A stretch of DNA of 64,000 bases, taken from the NCBI GenBank assembly GCA_964555355.1, contig CAZKRY010000008.1:124001-188000 (forward strand), written 5' to 3'. A program made the translations under genes and the position numbers. Positions within the stretch are counted from its first letter, which is position 1. Each line of letters begins with the position of its first letter. Below the pieces are notes generated by a model. The model saw only the letters and a list, made by a program, of their open reading frames with translations. It was not told where the DNA came from and searched no databases. Positions 1 through 9,096 of the stretch are shown here, piece by piece. This DNA comes from CAIKBL01 sp964555355 (GTDB lineage Bacteria; Pseudomonadota; Gammaproteobacteria; Ga0077536).

Positions 1-334
1 GCGCGGTGTTCCACGCGACGATGCAGCCCCAGTCATGGCCGATGAGATTAAAACGCTCTTCGCCCAATGCATGCGCGAGCCCGACCACGTCGGCGGCCAA
101 GGTGCGAATGTTGTAATCATCGATAGTGGGTGGTGCCTCGCTACCGCCAAAGCCGCGTTGATCCGGCACCGCGACGCGATAACCCGCGGCCACCAGCGGT
201 GCTATCTGATGGCGCCACAGGTACCAGCACTGCGGAAATCCATGCAGCAAAATGACCAGTGGCCCCTGTCCTTCGACCACCACGCGCAAGCGCACACCGT
301 TAGTGTGAATTTCGCGAAAAGCGGGTTCTTGCAT
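1..334 (-). CDS. Alpha/beta hydrolase, epoxide hydrolase-like (C-terminus beyond window)
   Basis: The first 111 codons of an alpha/beta-hydrolase of the epoxide hydrolase/haloalkane dehalogenase class; the rest lies outside the window. Visible are the oxyanion-hole motif HGFPQCWYLW (about residues 30-39) and, near the window edge, GHDWG, in which Asp sits at the nucleophile elbow. An Asp nucleophile in this context is typical of soluble epoxide hydrolases and dehalogenases, not esterases (Ser). There is no signal peptide, so it is probably cytoplasmic. The ATG is preceded by an AGGGGAA ribosome site. It starts only 14 bases after the P-loop gene stop and is probably the last visible gene of a four-gene minus-strand operon. 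The catalytic His and second acid cannot be checked. Confidence 0.85.
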   Translation of the reverse strand, partial: MQEPAFREIHTNGVRLRVVVEGQGPLVILLHGFPQCWYLWRHQIAPLVAAGYRVAVPDQRGFGGSEAPPTIDDYNIRTLAADVVGLAHALGEERFNLIGHDWGCIVAWNTA

Positions 335-348
335 AAAGTTCCCCTTAG

Positions 349-1185
349 TTAATCAAGCGCCGCTGTCACGCAGTCGAGAAACTCGGCCTCGGTGGTGACC
401 GGCGCGAGCGCATCCGCGCGGATGGTATAGCCGTAACGCTGCGCGATCGCTTCGTAGCGCGGCAGGCGCGCGTGAAAAAGCCGCGGAAACATCCACAGCA
501 CGAAGGTATCCGGCACAATTTGTTCGATACGCGATAGCCCCTGCGAATCCATGAAGGTTTTAAGTTCGCGTTCCAAAAACTCGGGTCGGTAGTACAGCGG
601 TTTAGGATCGGCCTCGGCGCGCGTGAGGAGCTCGCGGCCGTTTTCCTCGGTGGCCTCGATGTAGATCATCAACGTATGCGCGGCCAGCGTTTCCAGTACC
701 TCGGATTCATCCAGCTCACAAAGAGAGCCGGCCGAGTCATTGATGAAATGTCGATATCCGTAGATCTGGCGCGCTTTGTCGATGAACGCCGGTACGTCCA
801 GCATGGCCGCGACTTCGGCGTCGCGGTAGAGCTTTTGTCGGCGTTTGAATTCGTCGAGTTCAAGCCCGCCGTGCGCCGGCGCCCCCAACTTGCCGAGGAA
901 GGTGAGCACCGCGGTTAAATTATCGACCGTGATGTTGTTTGAAATGTAAATCGAATCCGAGCGCAACAGATCGCGCAGGAACGGCACCTGCATGGCTTGG
1001 CGTTTGATGTTATCGAGGATCGGCTCACTCAAATAACGCGTGCCGATGCGGTAATCCGCCGAATAATGAAACCAGTGCGCTTGTCGCAAGCGGCTGGACA
1101 AATACGTCTTTCCAACGCCCGACATGCCAAGCAGCGTGATCGATTTAGCGTCCCAACGGCGAAACTCGCGTGCCGTCATTTTCAT
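349..1185 (-). CDS. P-loop NTPase of unknown role
   Basis: A 278-residue protein with a clear Walker A motif, GMSGVGKT, at about residues 19-26, followed by a kinase-like fold. I do not recognise a named family with certainty; the compact size and N-terminal P-loop recall small-molecule kinases of the adenylate/shikimate kinase type, but no lid or substrate motif is obvious. No signal peptide or membrane segment is seen. It lies 26 bases downstream of the PhyH-like gene and 14 bases upstream of the hydrolase gene, all on the same strand, so it is probably cotranscribed with acyl-CoA/hydroxylation genes. Two ATG codons six bases apart (1185 and 1179) could serve as the start; neither has a strong ribosome site. 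Confidence 0.75.
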   Translation of the reverse strand: MKMTAREFRRWDAKSITLLGMSGVGKTYLSSRLRQAHWFHYSADYRIGTRYLSEPILDNIKRQAMQVPFLRDLLRSDSIYISNNITVDNLTAVLTFLGKLGAPAHGGLELDEFKRRQKLYRDAEVAAMLDVPAFIDKARQIYGYRHFINDSAGSLCELDESEVLETLAAHTLMIYIEATEENGRELLTRAEADPKPLYYRPEFLERELKTFMDSQGLSRIEQIVPDTFVLWMFPRLFHARLPRYEAIAQRYGYTIRADALAPVTTEAEFLDCVTAALD

Positions 1186-1211
1186 AAAGTAGGCATGTGT
1201 GTTGAGTTGGT

Positions 1212-2093
1212 TTATGGACGACTTTTGCGGCGCGCCGGCGTTACATAAGGGTTGGCAATCCCCGGGATCGCATCAAAACCCAGCGGGGTCGGCCGCAGTT
1301 TCGGGAAGGCAGCATGCCGGAATAGATCGCCTTCATGCAACGCATCGTGGAGGCCCGCAACCAGCGGTGCGGGGGCCGGCGTGGGTCGCACCGCGTAACG
1401 CGTGCTCGCCCCAAAAAAGCGTAACGAGAGCGTTCGCCGGCGCTGTCCCACAGTAGTGGGGGCACCGCCATGCAAAACAGCCGGATGAAACATCACCACA
1501 TCTCCGGGTTCGGTCGCGAAAGACACAATATCCCAGGCATCGCGCGCCGCTTCGATATTCGGTAATCGAGGCAAGCCGCGTGCGTAAATGGGCTTGGTGT
1601 CGTCAGCTGCGTCAAAGCTCGAGCCATCGTAGAGTGGGCCGCGATGCGAACCGCGCACAAATTCGAGCGAGTGGGTTTGCGCCAGCGGTTCGAAACTGAT
1701 CCACATGACCGCGATCTCCGGACCCTCCAACGCGAGGTACGGCGCGTCCTGATGCCAGGGCGTGCGGCGTGTGTCCGCACCCTCTTTTAAAAATATTTGC
1801 TCATAGAGAAACCATACTTCGGGCGTTCCCCATAAATCGGCAACGAGATCCGGGATCACGGTTTCGGTCAGCAGTTTGCGATACTCGAATGCCGCGCGCG
1901 GATGTCCCAAGTCTTGATAGAACGTCCCGGGGTCTTGTCGATAAAAGCGACAGGCACTAGGACTTGGATTGGCAACGCTCCAAACGTACATCGCTTCGGC
2001 GAGGCCTAACGTCGGCGCATCCAAGGTACGTGGTAAGTGCACCACGCCGTCGTCACGCCAGGCTTCGAGCTGTGCCTTGGTGAGGCTTGTCAT
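1212..2093 (-). CDS. Phytanoyl-CoA dioxygenase (PhyH) family protein
   Basis: A 293-residue Fe(II)/2-oxoglutarate-dependent oxygenase of the PhyH family. The facial triad can be read: WHQDAPYL holds the His-x-Asp pair (about residues 138-140) and HPAVLHGGAP holds the distal His (about residue 208), followed by RRRTLSLRF with the Arg that normally binds 2-oxoglutarate. Family members hydroxylate acyl-CoAs or small substrates such as ectoine; the substrate here is unknown. It starts 3 bases after the CoA-transferase stop and has no clear ribosome site of its own, so translation is probably coupled. A CoA transferase next to a PhyH enzyme suggests activation of an acid to its CoA ester followed by hydroxylation (inference). 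Confidence 0.88.
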   Translation of the reverse strand: MTSLTKAQLEAWRDDGVVHLPRTLDAPTLGLAEAMYVWSVANPSPSACRFYRQDPGTFYQDLGHPRAAFEYRKLLTETVIPDLVADLWGTPEVWFLYEQIFLKEGADTRRTPWHQDAPYLALEGPEIAVMWISFEPLAQTHSLEFVRGSHRGPLYDGSSFDAADDTKPIYARGLPRLPNIEAARDAWDIVSFATEPGDVVMFHPAVLHGGAPTTVGQRRRTLSLRFFGASTRYAVRPTPAPAPLVAGLHDALHEGDLFRHAAFPKLRPTPLGFDAIPGIANPYVTPARRKSRP

Positions 2094-2096
2094 GGA

Positions 2097-3305
2097 TTAC
2101 AGCGCGGGTGCTAACAATGTCGCGCCGCTGGCGGCAAGGTTGGTCACTTCATGCGGGTCAAAGCCGACTTCGGCGAGAATTTCCGCGCTGTGTTCGCCAA
2201 GTCGCGGCGCCAATCGCCGAATCGAGGCCGGCGATTCAGACCAAATGGCCGCCGGCCGGACTTGGCGAATCGCGCCTTCGCTTGGATGTTCGGTATCGAC
2301 CAGCAGTTGCACGGTCTCGATATGCGGATCGCTTGGCAGCGACTCTAGCGTGTGCAGACGGACCGCAGGAATATCCGCTTCGTCGAACCGTTGTAGCCAC
2401 TCGTCCGTTGGGCGTGTTCGCAAGATATCCGCGACCATCGCATACAGATCATCAATATGCTCGGTACGCGTCGCGATATTCTTGAGGCGCGGATCGCGCG
2501 TCATGAGATCGGGCTGGCCAATGAGTCGGCTGAAGCTCCGCCATTGAGCATCGTTATAAATCAAGGCGCAGACAAATCCATCTTGGGTGACAAACGGCGT
2601 TCGGGCGCGCGACAGCATACGCGGGTAACCTGGCGCACCGAGCGATGGGCTAAACGTTTCACCCGCCAAATGTTCGCCAAGAACAAACGGCACCATGGTT
2701 TCGAACATTGGGATATCGATTGCTTGCCCGCGTCCGGTTTTCTCGCGGCGATAGAGCGCGGCCGAAACCGCCATGGCGGCGTGCACGCCGACTGTGCGAT
2801 CGATCATCGCGACCGGCACATAACGCGGCGTTCCGTCGCCGACCTTTGCGACCAGCGACGGCACGCCAATCGCGCCTTGAATCAAATCATCGTACGCAGG
2901 TTTGGCCGCGTACGGACCGTCCTGTCCATAACCAAAGAGCCCGACATAGATCAACCGCGGATTGCGCGCCGCCAGACGCTCCCAGGTTAAGTTGAGTCGC
3001 GCCATCGCCTGTGGCCGCACATTGAAAATCAATACATCCGCGCGTTCGACCAGCCGCAGCAACGCGGCGTGTCCATCGGGGTGTTTGAGATCGAGCACGA
3101 TGCTGCGTTTGTTGCGGTTGACATGCAAAAAGCCGGAACCCATGCCGGGATGTCGGGCCGGGCCGATGCTGCGCGTGGTATCGCCTGTCGGCGGCTCGAC
3201 TTTGACGATGTCCGCGCCCATATCGCCCAGCAGTTGAGTCGCGAATGGACCCATTAACACCGTGGTTAAATCGATAATACGGATCCCGTCGAGCGCGCCA
3301 CTCAT
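2097..3305 (-). CDS. CaiB/BaiF family (class III) CoA transferase
   Basis: A 402-residue class III CoA transferase. The N-terminus GIRIIDLTTVLMGPFATQLL and the following LGDMGADIVKVEPPTGD are hallmarks of this family, and the GGCxx-free, glycine-rich mid-region and C-terminal segment fit the normal length of about 400. The catalytic Asp is expected at about residue 160-170; ydDLIQGAIG and the region after it are consistent. Such enzymes move CoA between carboxylic acids (carnitine, bile acid, formyl/oxalyl, benzylsuccinate types); the substrate cannot be told here. It is the first gene of the minus-strand operon that continues through the PhyH, P-loop and hydrolase genes, and it is divergent from the P450 at 3433. 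Confidence 0.93.
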   Translation of the reverse strand: MSGALDGIRIIDLTTVLMGPFATQLLGDMGADIVKVEPPTGDTTRSIGPARHPGMGSGFLHVNRNKRSIVLDLKHPDGHAALLRLVERADVLIFNVRPQAMARLNLTWERLAARNPRLIYVGLFGYGQDGPYAAKPAYDDLIQGAIGVPSLVAKVGDGTPRYVPVAMIDRTVGVHAAMAVSAALYRREKTGRGQAIDIPMFETMVPFVLGEHLAGETFSPSLGAPGYPRMLSRARTPFVTQDGFVCALIYNDAQWRSFSRLIGQPDLMTRDPRLKNIATRTEHIDDLYAMVADILRTRPTDEWLQRFDEADIPAVRLHTLESLPSDPHIETVQLLVDTEHPSEGAIRQVRPAAIWSESPASIRRLAPRLGEHSAEILAEVGFDPHEVTNLAASGATLLAPAL

Positions 3306-3432
3306 AACTTAAAAAGCACCCACACTGGTGACGAAAATAATGACTGCATTGTCTAGTAGGGCATGACTATTTGCCAGCCTGCGCGTCGGCGAGTCAGAAT
3401 CCAATTCCCAACTGGCACAACGAACGCGCAAC
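3306..3432. promoter_or_regulatory. Divergent intergenic region between CoA transferase operon and P450
   Basis: This 127-base gap separates two divergently transcribed genes, so it must hold promoters for both. It contains an AT-rich stretch around 3325-3370. I could not define convincing -35/-10 pairs or an operator. Confidence 0.4.
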
Positions 3433-4713
3433 ATGCAAACGATTCCGTTAGATCTAGTCGGCCCATTGTTCAACCCGGCAACCTTTGCCGAGCCGCGCAC
3501 GATCGATCGCATCCTGATGGAAATCCGTCGGGACTATCCTTTCGCGCAAGCCGAAGTGCCGGGGTTCGATCCGCATTGGATCGTCAGTCGGCACGCGGAT
3601 TTAGCCGAGATTAGTCGCCAGAATGAGTTGTTTCACAGCGCCGATCGATCGGCCACGCTGATCTCTCGTGCCGGGGAACAGTTGGTGCAGCAGTTCACGG
3701 GAGGTGCATACAATTTGTTCCGCTCGCTGGTGCAGCTCGATCCGCCAGATCATCCGAAATACCGCCAAATCACGCTGAAGGCCCTGGCGCCACAGTCGGT
3801 CACCCAGTTGAAAGGTGAAATCGCGGCGCGCGCGCGTGAGATCGTCGATGACCTGCGCGGAGTCGCGGGCCGGCCGGTTGATTTCGCGAAGCAGGTTGCG
3901 ATGCCTTATCCGCTGGGCGTGGTGCTCGATCTGGTCGGCGTGCCGCGTGCGGATCATCCGCGAATGTTGCGCCTTACCCAATGGTTGTTTAGCTGGGCCG
4001 ATCCCGAGTTGCGGCGCCCGGGCTCCAATCCCGCAAGCCCGGTCGATCAGACCACCACCTGGAAAATCGTCTTTGACGAGTTCGACAGCTACTTCTCTGC
4101 TTTGATGGACGAACGTCGGCGGCAACCGCAAGACGATATCGCTTCAATCATCGCCAATGCTGAAGTGGACGGGGCGCCGCTCGATCATGTGCTCGCGATT
4201 TCGTATTACGCGATATTGGCGACCGCCGGACACGATACGACGGCGCATACGACCTCCAATGCCATGTGGGTATTGGCAGAGAATCCGGCATTGTTTAGCC
4301 GGCTCAAAGCTGATCTAAGTTTAATTCCAGCCTTTGTTGAAGAAGCGATCCGCTGGACGACGCCAGTCAAACATTTTGTCCGGCATGCAACCGCGGATTG
4401 CGAAATTGCCGGCCAAAAGATTCGGCGCGGCGATCGTTTGTATTTGTCTTATCCATCGGCGAATCGTGACGAGGCCGTGTTCGAGGCGCCATTTGAGTTT
4501 CGACTAAACCGGAATCCCAACCGTCATGTCGGCTTCGGCTTCGGCGGCCATGTGTGCCTTGGGCAGCACCTGGCGCGCCTAGAGATGCGCACGTTGTGGG
4601 AGGCCTTATTACCGGCACTCGAGGAAGTCGAGATGGCGGGACCTGGGGCCGTTATTCATTCGGAATTTGTTTCTGGACCAAAATCGGTGCCAGTCGTTGT
4701 CAAAATGCGGTAG
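3433..4713 (+). CDS. Cytochrome P450, soluble bacterial class I type
   Basis: A 426-residue P450 without membrane anchor. The I-helix oxygen-activation motif AGHDTT lies at about residues 264-269, the K-helix ExxR is in EEAIRW, and the heme-binding loop FGFGGHVCLGQ has the axial Cys at about residue 375. Length and motifs match soluble bacterial P450s that take electrons from ferredoxin; no ferredoxin or reductase gene is next to it. Substrate is not predictable; relatives hydroxylate terpenoids, steroids and fatty acids. Divergent from a CoA transferase/PhyH operon, which hints at a shared catabolic role for a branched or cyclic acid (inference). No strong ribosome site precedes the ATG. Confidence 0.95.
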   Translation: MQTIPLDLVGPLFNPATFAEPRTIDRILMEIRRDYPFAQAEVPGFDPHWIVSRHADLAEISRQNELFHSADRSATLISRAGEQLVQQFTGGAYNLFRSLVQLDPPDHPKYRQITLKALAPQSVTQLKGEIAARAREIVDDLRGVAGRPVDFAKQVAMPYPLGVVLDLVGVPRADHPRMLRLTQWLFSWADPELRRPGSNPASPVDQTTTWKIVFDEFDSYFSALMDERRRQPQDDIASIIANAEVDGAPLDHVLAISYYAILATAGHDTTAHTTSNAMWVLAENPALFSRLKADLSLIPAFVEEAIRWTTPVKHFVRHATADCEIAGQKIRRGDRLYLSYPSANRDEAVFEAPFEFRLNRNPNRHVGFGFGGHVCLGQHLARLEMRTLWEALLPALEEVEMAGPGAVIHSEFVSGPKSVPVVVKMR

Positions 4714-4733
4714 GGCCAGCCGGCGGAGCCGTA

Positions 4734-5330
4734 TTAGAGCCCTTGCTCCTGAGTGCCGTTCGCTTGTTCCCACGACCAGCGGACTTCTTCTTCGCGAAAA
4801 AACAGCGAGTCTTGAATTTTTCTAGAAAGCGTCGCCCGCAGCTCGGCGTAAGGCTTGCTCGCAATTTCCCGCACCTTAAAGAGTGCGCTGCGCGTAGCGC
4901 GTGGCAGCTCGTAGAAATCGGTGGCCACTATGTACTGATGTTCGAGCAAGGTAGAAAGGAGACTCGCGACGCGCGTTGAACGTTCGGCGGATGGAAAGTC
5001 TTCCACCGTCGATTGCCATCGTGCGAGGTACGCCTGATAGGTGGCGAGTGTGCGATCAGTTGCGCAATTTGTGCTGCGTACACAAGCTTCGAGTTCGGCC
5101 AAACGTTCACGCGTCAGGTGGTGCAGTAGCGCCCACCGCTCGGCGAGATTGTCCACGCGATCAAGGTTTAGCTCATCGCGCCATAGTTCCAAGCGATACC
5201 ACGGCGATTGTGGGGTCGTCCCCGGCCGCGGCAGCCATTCGATGCCCGCAAAAGAATTGATGAGACCATGACCGGCGTCGGTAGGCGCGCTCAACATCAG
5301 CGCACAGCAAAAAAGCCACGCACGTTTCAC
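4734..5330 (-). CDS. Secreted hypothetical protein, helical
   Basis: A 198-residue protein with an N-terminal signal peptide (MKRAWLFCCALMLSAPTDA, cleavage probably before GHGLINS). The mature part is rich in Glu, Arg, Leu and Ala and should be largely helical; two Cys (LEACVRSTNC) could form a disulfide. I do not recognise the family. Its ATG overlaps the stop of the lipoprotein gene upstream by four bases (ATGA), so the two are translationally coupled and are the last genes of the DUF1302-DUF1329 operon. A periplasmic or outer-membrane helper role is the most that context allows. Confidence 0.7.
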   Translation of the reverse strand: MKRAWLFCCALMLSAPTDAGHGLINSFAGIEWLPRPGTTPQSPWYRLELWRDELNLDRVDNLAERWALLHHLTRERLAELEACVRSTNCATDRTLATYQAYLARWQSTVEDFPSAERSTRVASLLSTLLEHQYIVATDFYELPRATRSALFKVREIASKPYAELRATLSRKIQDSLFFREEEVRWSWEQANGTQEQGL

Positions 5331-6289
5331 GGTTCGTCGCCGCTCGAATCAATGTTCACCGTGCTTTCCGCGACCTCCACCATGAACGGGAACACGGTTG
5401 ATACGCCATTGGGCGCGCACTGGATAAAAATTTGATAGACGCCCGCGGTAGGAAAGGTATAGCGGATCGGCACGTCCGGCCCCGGGAACTCCAGTTTGGC
5501 GGGGGCCGCCATCATTCGCAGCATCATGGCGGCCGAGTGTCCACCGGGATGGCGCATGGATTTCATCATGTCGGCCATTTGTGAGGTGTAGCTATGGGTG
5601 TGGCCGAAATGCGCGCCGTCCAGCCGCCACAGCGCGACATGGACTTCGGACCCGAGCAGCAGCGCGAGATCGGTCACAGGTTCAGCGCCGCGCATCAGCG
5701 TGATCACGAGTTCGGTTTCGACGCCGGCGACGGGAGTCGACGGCGATACTCGCAGTTTTGCATTGATACCATCGATGATTCGATCGGTTCGCAGATCAAT
5801 CTTCGGCGTCTCAAGTTGCGTGACGTCACCGACCGTCAGCGTGAACTGTTTAGTCCAGCTCCGGTTTCGGTGCGTGAATTCATTCACGACTCGATAGTGG
5901 CCGGCACGCGGAAAGATGTATGAGAAAGAGAAAGCGCCGGCAGCTCGGTCAGCCGACGAACGCGCGATAAAATCTTCTTGGTGGATATGCGCAAAGCTCG
6001 AAAAGTCGCGCGCCACGATGAAGGTGTGCAGCGCGCGCTCGTGCACGATTTGCAAGTCCACGACCGGCTGCCGCGAGGTGGAATGGGTGAGCCGATAGTT
6101 GAATTCGGTCGGCACCGCGGGCTTTAGCGGACTCGGGCTTAATGTAAGGGTCAGTCGGTAAGGTCCAGGTGGCGCGCCCTCCAGTGGCGGAGTGGCGCGC
6201 TCACCGCAGCCGCTAACCAAGGCGAGCGCAAACGCGCCACAAATCGCGTGCCGTAACGCGTTACTTGGCGGCCGGCACTTCTGAGACAT
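5327..6289 (-). CDS. Lipoprotein with two copper-chaperone-like (YtkA/FixH-type) beta domains
   Basis: A 320-residue lipoprotein: the signal sequence ends in the lipobox LVSGC, Cys at about residue 28. The mature part appears to hold two similar beta-sandwich units. The first has FAHIHQEDF and later YIFPRAGHYRVV; the second has HVALWRLDGAHFGHTHSY and later YTFPTAGVYQIF. This repeating His-x-His and FPxAGxY pattern resembles YtkA-like domains. Between the motifs of the second unit lies a His/Met-rich stretch with eight Met and three His (about residues 220-250), suggestive of Cu(I) binding. The start overlaps the DUF1329 stop by 29 bases. Copper binding is inference; the domain resemblance is from memory of the family pattern. 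Confidence 0.72.
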   Translation of the reverse strand: MSQKCRPPSNALRHAICGAFALALVSGCGERATPPLEGAPPGPYRLTLTLSPSPLKPAVPTEFNYRLTHSTSRQPVVDLQIVHERALHTFIVARDFSSFAHIHQEDFIARSSADRAAGAFSFSYIFPRAGHYRVVNEFTHRNRSWTKQFTLTVGDVTQLETPKIDLRTDRIIDGINAKLRVSPSTPVAGVETELVITLMRGAEPVTDLALLLGSEVHVALWRLDGAHFGHTHSYTSQMADMMKSMRHPGGHSAAMMLRMMAAPAKLEFPGPDVPIRYTFPTAGVYQIFIQCAPNGVSTVFPFMVEVAESTVNIDSSGDEP

Positions 6290-7589
6290 CGAATACCAAA
6301 TGCCCCGCGCTTTCCTGTGCGGCGTAGCGGGCTTCGACTTCCGGCGCCAAAACGATTTTGCGCGCGTCCGGAAATTTTTCGCGGTCGAGATGCGGGCGCA
6401 AGAAGTAGTGTTCGGGATTCTCTATCAGTGCCTGCGACTTAAGCGGCATAACCTGCCATTGCCGACGCATGAATTCCGGGGTGAAGATCATATTCTTATC
6501 TTCTTCGCTCCAATCATGCACGGTGTGCGCATCGTGAAAACTGTAACTCATGATGTCGTGTTCGACATCCCAGTAAAGCGTATTGTTAGCGCCGTAACCA
6601 AATTCTTTCAGCGCCGGATTTTCCATGCGGGTATTGCGGACTTCGATCATGATCAGTTGGTCGTCATGCCCATATTTTTCCGTTCTAATTGGGTAGAAGC
6701 TGTGTTTGTCCAGCCAAAAGATGAGGTACTTCTCGTTGTAGTTTGGTACCAGGTCTTTCTTAATGACGCCCATCACCACCCAGCAATCAACGCCGCCATC
6801 CGCGCGATAGTGCGGATAAGCATCGCTCATGGGTTTGATATCGCTGGTTTTATGTTCCACAAAACCTTGACCCCCGTCGTTTAAGGTGATGGTCGCGCGG
6901 GTATTCGGATAGCGCACGGTTTCATACAACACATCAGTGCCTAATAGTTTCCACTCAAGCTCCCACGGATCTCGACTCATGATGTCATCGAAGGTTTGTG
7001 CGTTATCCGGAAAGCGCTGATCGCGCCGGGGTTGCGGTTGGCGTCGCACTCGGCGCATTTGTGGCGAATAAACGAAGAAATCCATTTTGGTGGTGAATTT
7101 AGGGTCGCTGCGATAAATGACCCACAATTGCTGTTCGGCCTCCGCCTCGGGCGGAAAGGTATTAAAAAACAACCAGCGGGAGTGCACGTCACCCGGTTTC
7201 ATCTCTCGCAGGTAACCGCCGAGCCCGGGCTCGGTGGCCTGCGTGATGTAAGTGACACCTTCGCCTTGATTGATGTACCCACTGGTGGTGATGACGCCAA
7301 AGACATCGATCATCGCGTGCGACCACCGCGAGATATGCGGAAACTCGCTTAGCCGATAACCCATTTCCTCCGCGGTGTATGGCGCGGTAAAGGGGTAAGG
7401 CTCGGCCGGCAAATAGGGAATGGCCGCATCGCGTGGCGTGGATGTGCTCGGGTCGAACAGTGTTTGATCTTCCGCGGACATTTCGGCGATCGGATGCCAT
7501 GTCGGTTCGGCGCTGGTGTTGCCGGTTAAGCAGCACGCGACGATTAAGCTCGCCAGGCGCGACGCGTGGGCGATCATTCTAGAACTCAT
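6261..7589 (-). CDS. DUF1329 family outer-membrane lipid/sterol-associated protein
   Basis: A 442-residue secreted protein with a signal peptide (cleavage near NTSAEP). The mature sequence matches DUF1329 (LolA/LolB-like beta fold): the segment DFFVYSPQMRRVRRQPQPRR followed by a long acidic region, and conserved YPIRTEKYG and HDIMSYSFHDAH blocks, at the usual length of about 450. DUF1329 genes almost always sit beside DUF1302 genes, as here (11-base overlap with the upstream DUF1302 gene). The pair is common in hydrophobic-compound degraders and is often near RND-type HAE3 transporters; one such transporter is encoded at 58719 in this window. Proposed role: handling of hydrophobic substrates at the outer membrane. 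Confidence 0.88.
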   Translation of the reverse strand: MSSRMIAHASRLASLIVACCLTGNTSAEPTWHPIAEMSAEDQTLFDPSTSTPRDAAIPYLPAEPYPFTAPYTAEEMGYRLSEFPHISRWSHAMIDVFGVITTSGYINQGEGVTYITQATEPGLGGYLREMKPGDVHSRWLFFNTFPPEAEAEQQLWVIYRSDPKFTTKMDFFVYSPQMRRVRRQPQPRRDQRFPDNAQTFDDIMSRDPWELEWKLLGTDVLYETVRYPNTRATITLNDGGQGFVEHKTSDIKPMSDAYPHYRADGGVDCWVVMGVIKKDLVPNYNEKYLIFWLDKHSFYPIRTEKYGHDDQLIMIEVRNTRMENPALKEFGYGANNTLYWDVEHDIMSYSFHDAHTVHDWSEEDKNMIFTPEFMRRQWQVMPLKSQALIENPEHYFLRPHLDREKFPDARKIVLAPEVEARYAAQESAGHLVFDVSEVPAAK

Positions 7590-9096
7590 AATTCAACTCC
7601 CAACCGATATTGTCCCATTCGTCGTACTGGCCGTAGAGCTCGTTCGGACTGCCGGTGTCATAGCCGTTGTAGACGAGTTGCCCGGTCACGAATTGAGAGA
7701 ATTTATATTTCACACGGAGTTTGGTTTTGACGCCTTGCCAGTCGAGATCGGGTCCGCTCACGGTTGGGAATAGCGTGAATTGCATGCTCAAGCGATCGCG
7801 CGTGAAGGCGAACGGCCGTGCTACATACACGACCGGGATGATGGTCCATTCATCGCCGATCCCGCCGCCAAAGCCGAAGCCCAAGGATCGATTCCAGCCG
7901 AACGTATGGTAGTACGAGGGTTGAAAGATTAGCGTGGTGTTGGCAGGTAAGCCGAACTCGGCCGCGATAGCCGCACGCAACGTATCGTGCTGAGCGGTGC
8001 CGTCGGTGGCGACACCGGCGCGCGCGGCGGCCACTTTATCGAAGTCCGTAAAGCGCACACCTTTGGTCCACAAAGCTTCCAAGCGAAATACCGCGGGCAG
8101 CGACCCTACCCACGGCAACTGCGGTAAAGTCGTCGCGTAATCCGCGGTCACGCCGACATGGTGTAGACGTTCGTGACGCGGCTCGAAGTTGAGGAGTGTT
8201 TCGCCACCAACGAACTCTCTACCCACGACATGGTTGACCGGGTTTTTGTCCCACAGGTAGGCGTAAATAAAGCCATACGTTAACGCGCCGGCCGCACGAT
8301 CGAAGCGCACGCCAAATTCGTGATCGCCAAACGACGACGATTGCGGCCTTGCAACCGGCAAGACGCGATCGGTCGTGGTGGTGGGGATCAACGGTGAGAA
8401 CCACGGTGAACCTGGCAGCGGTTGCCGATCTTGCTCAAAGTCAAAGATGTATAGCAGCTGGAGCGAATTGCGTCCGAAGTGCAGCGTTGAATTCGCCATC
8501 CAAGTCGGCAGGCGGCGTGTTTCAAAATCTTCCGTTTCAAGCTGCACGGATTCCCGCCGGTCCATGGCGTTGATGATGTCGATGAATTGGCCGTCCATCT
8601 TGCCCCAGATGACTTGTTGCTTCCCGACTTGCAGGTCGAATCCGGGCCGACGATAACTGACGTTGAATTCGCGCAAGATGCGTTCGGCGTCATCGTAGAC
8701 TTCAGCGGTGCGATCGATACGGTCCGCGAATAGACCACCCGAGTTCTGCCAATCGTATACGCCGTCATACAGCGCATGCGTTACCGCGTTCAAGCTCAAA
8801 CCCGGCGCGAATTGATAAGACGTCTCCAACTCCAGCAGTTGCTGCAATTGCAGAAAACGGAAATCTTGATTGCGGAAACCAACCTGATCGTTGGTGTCGA
8901 TGAGGACATCAGACCACTGTTTGATCGAGCCTTTGAAACTGAGCTTTGGAACCGCGCGCTCCAATGGCTTACGTACGTATTTACCGACCGGATTGAAAGT
9001 CGCCATCGCACGGTCGACCTTCGACATGACGTCGGCGTGCGCGCCCGTGCTGGTCAGCGCGGACAGAATGAGATAAGCGAAGGCCTTGCGGCACAT
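7579..9096 (-). CDS. DUF1302 family outer-membrane channel-like protein
   Basis: A 505-residue protein with a signal peptide (MCRKAFAYLILSALTSTGAHA) and a mature part rich in alternating aromatic/polar residues, ending in WDNIGWELNYEF. A terminal Phe after a beta-strand is the classic outer-membrane barrel signature. FDLQVGKQQVIWGKMDGQFIDIIN is a DUF1302 hallmark segment. It is the first gene of the four-gene minus operon with DUF1329; the ATG has a GAGG-type ribosome site. Probable function is uptake of hydrophobic compounds across the outer membrane, by analogy with other DUF1302 proteins. Substrate unknown. Confidence 0.9.
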   Translation of the reverse strand: MCRKAFAYLILSALTSTGAHADVMSKVDRAMATFNPVGKYVRKPLERAVPKLSFKGSIKQWSDVLIDTNDQVGFRNQDFRFLQLQQLLELETSYQFAPGLSLNAVTHALYDGVYDWQNSGGLFADRIDRTAEVYDDAERILREFNVSYRRPGFDLQVGKQQVIWGKMDGQFIDIINAMDRRESVQLETEDFETRRLPTWMANSTLHFGRNSLQLLYIFDFEQDRQPLPGSPWFSPLIPTTTTDRVLPVARPQSSSFGDHEFGVRFDRAAGALTYGFIYAYLWDKNPVNHVVGREFVGGETLLNFEPRHERLHHVGVTADYATTLPQLPWVGSLPAVFRLEALWTKGVRFTDFDKVAAARAGVATDGTAQHDTLRAAIAAEFGLPANTTLIFQPSYYHTFGWNRSLGFGFGGGIGDEWTIIPVVYVARPFAFTRDRLSMQFTLFPTVSGPDLDWQGVKTKLRVKYKFSQFVTGQLVYNGYDTGSPNELYGQYDEWDNIGWELNYEF

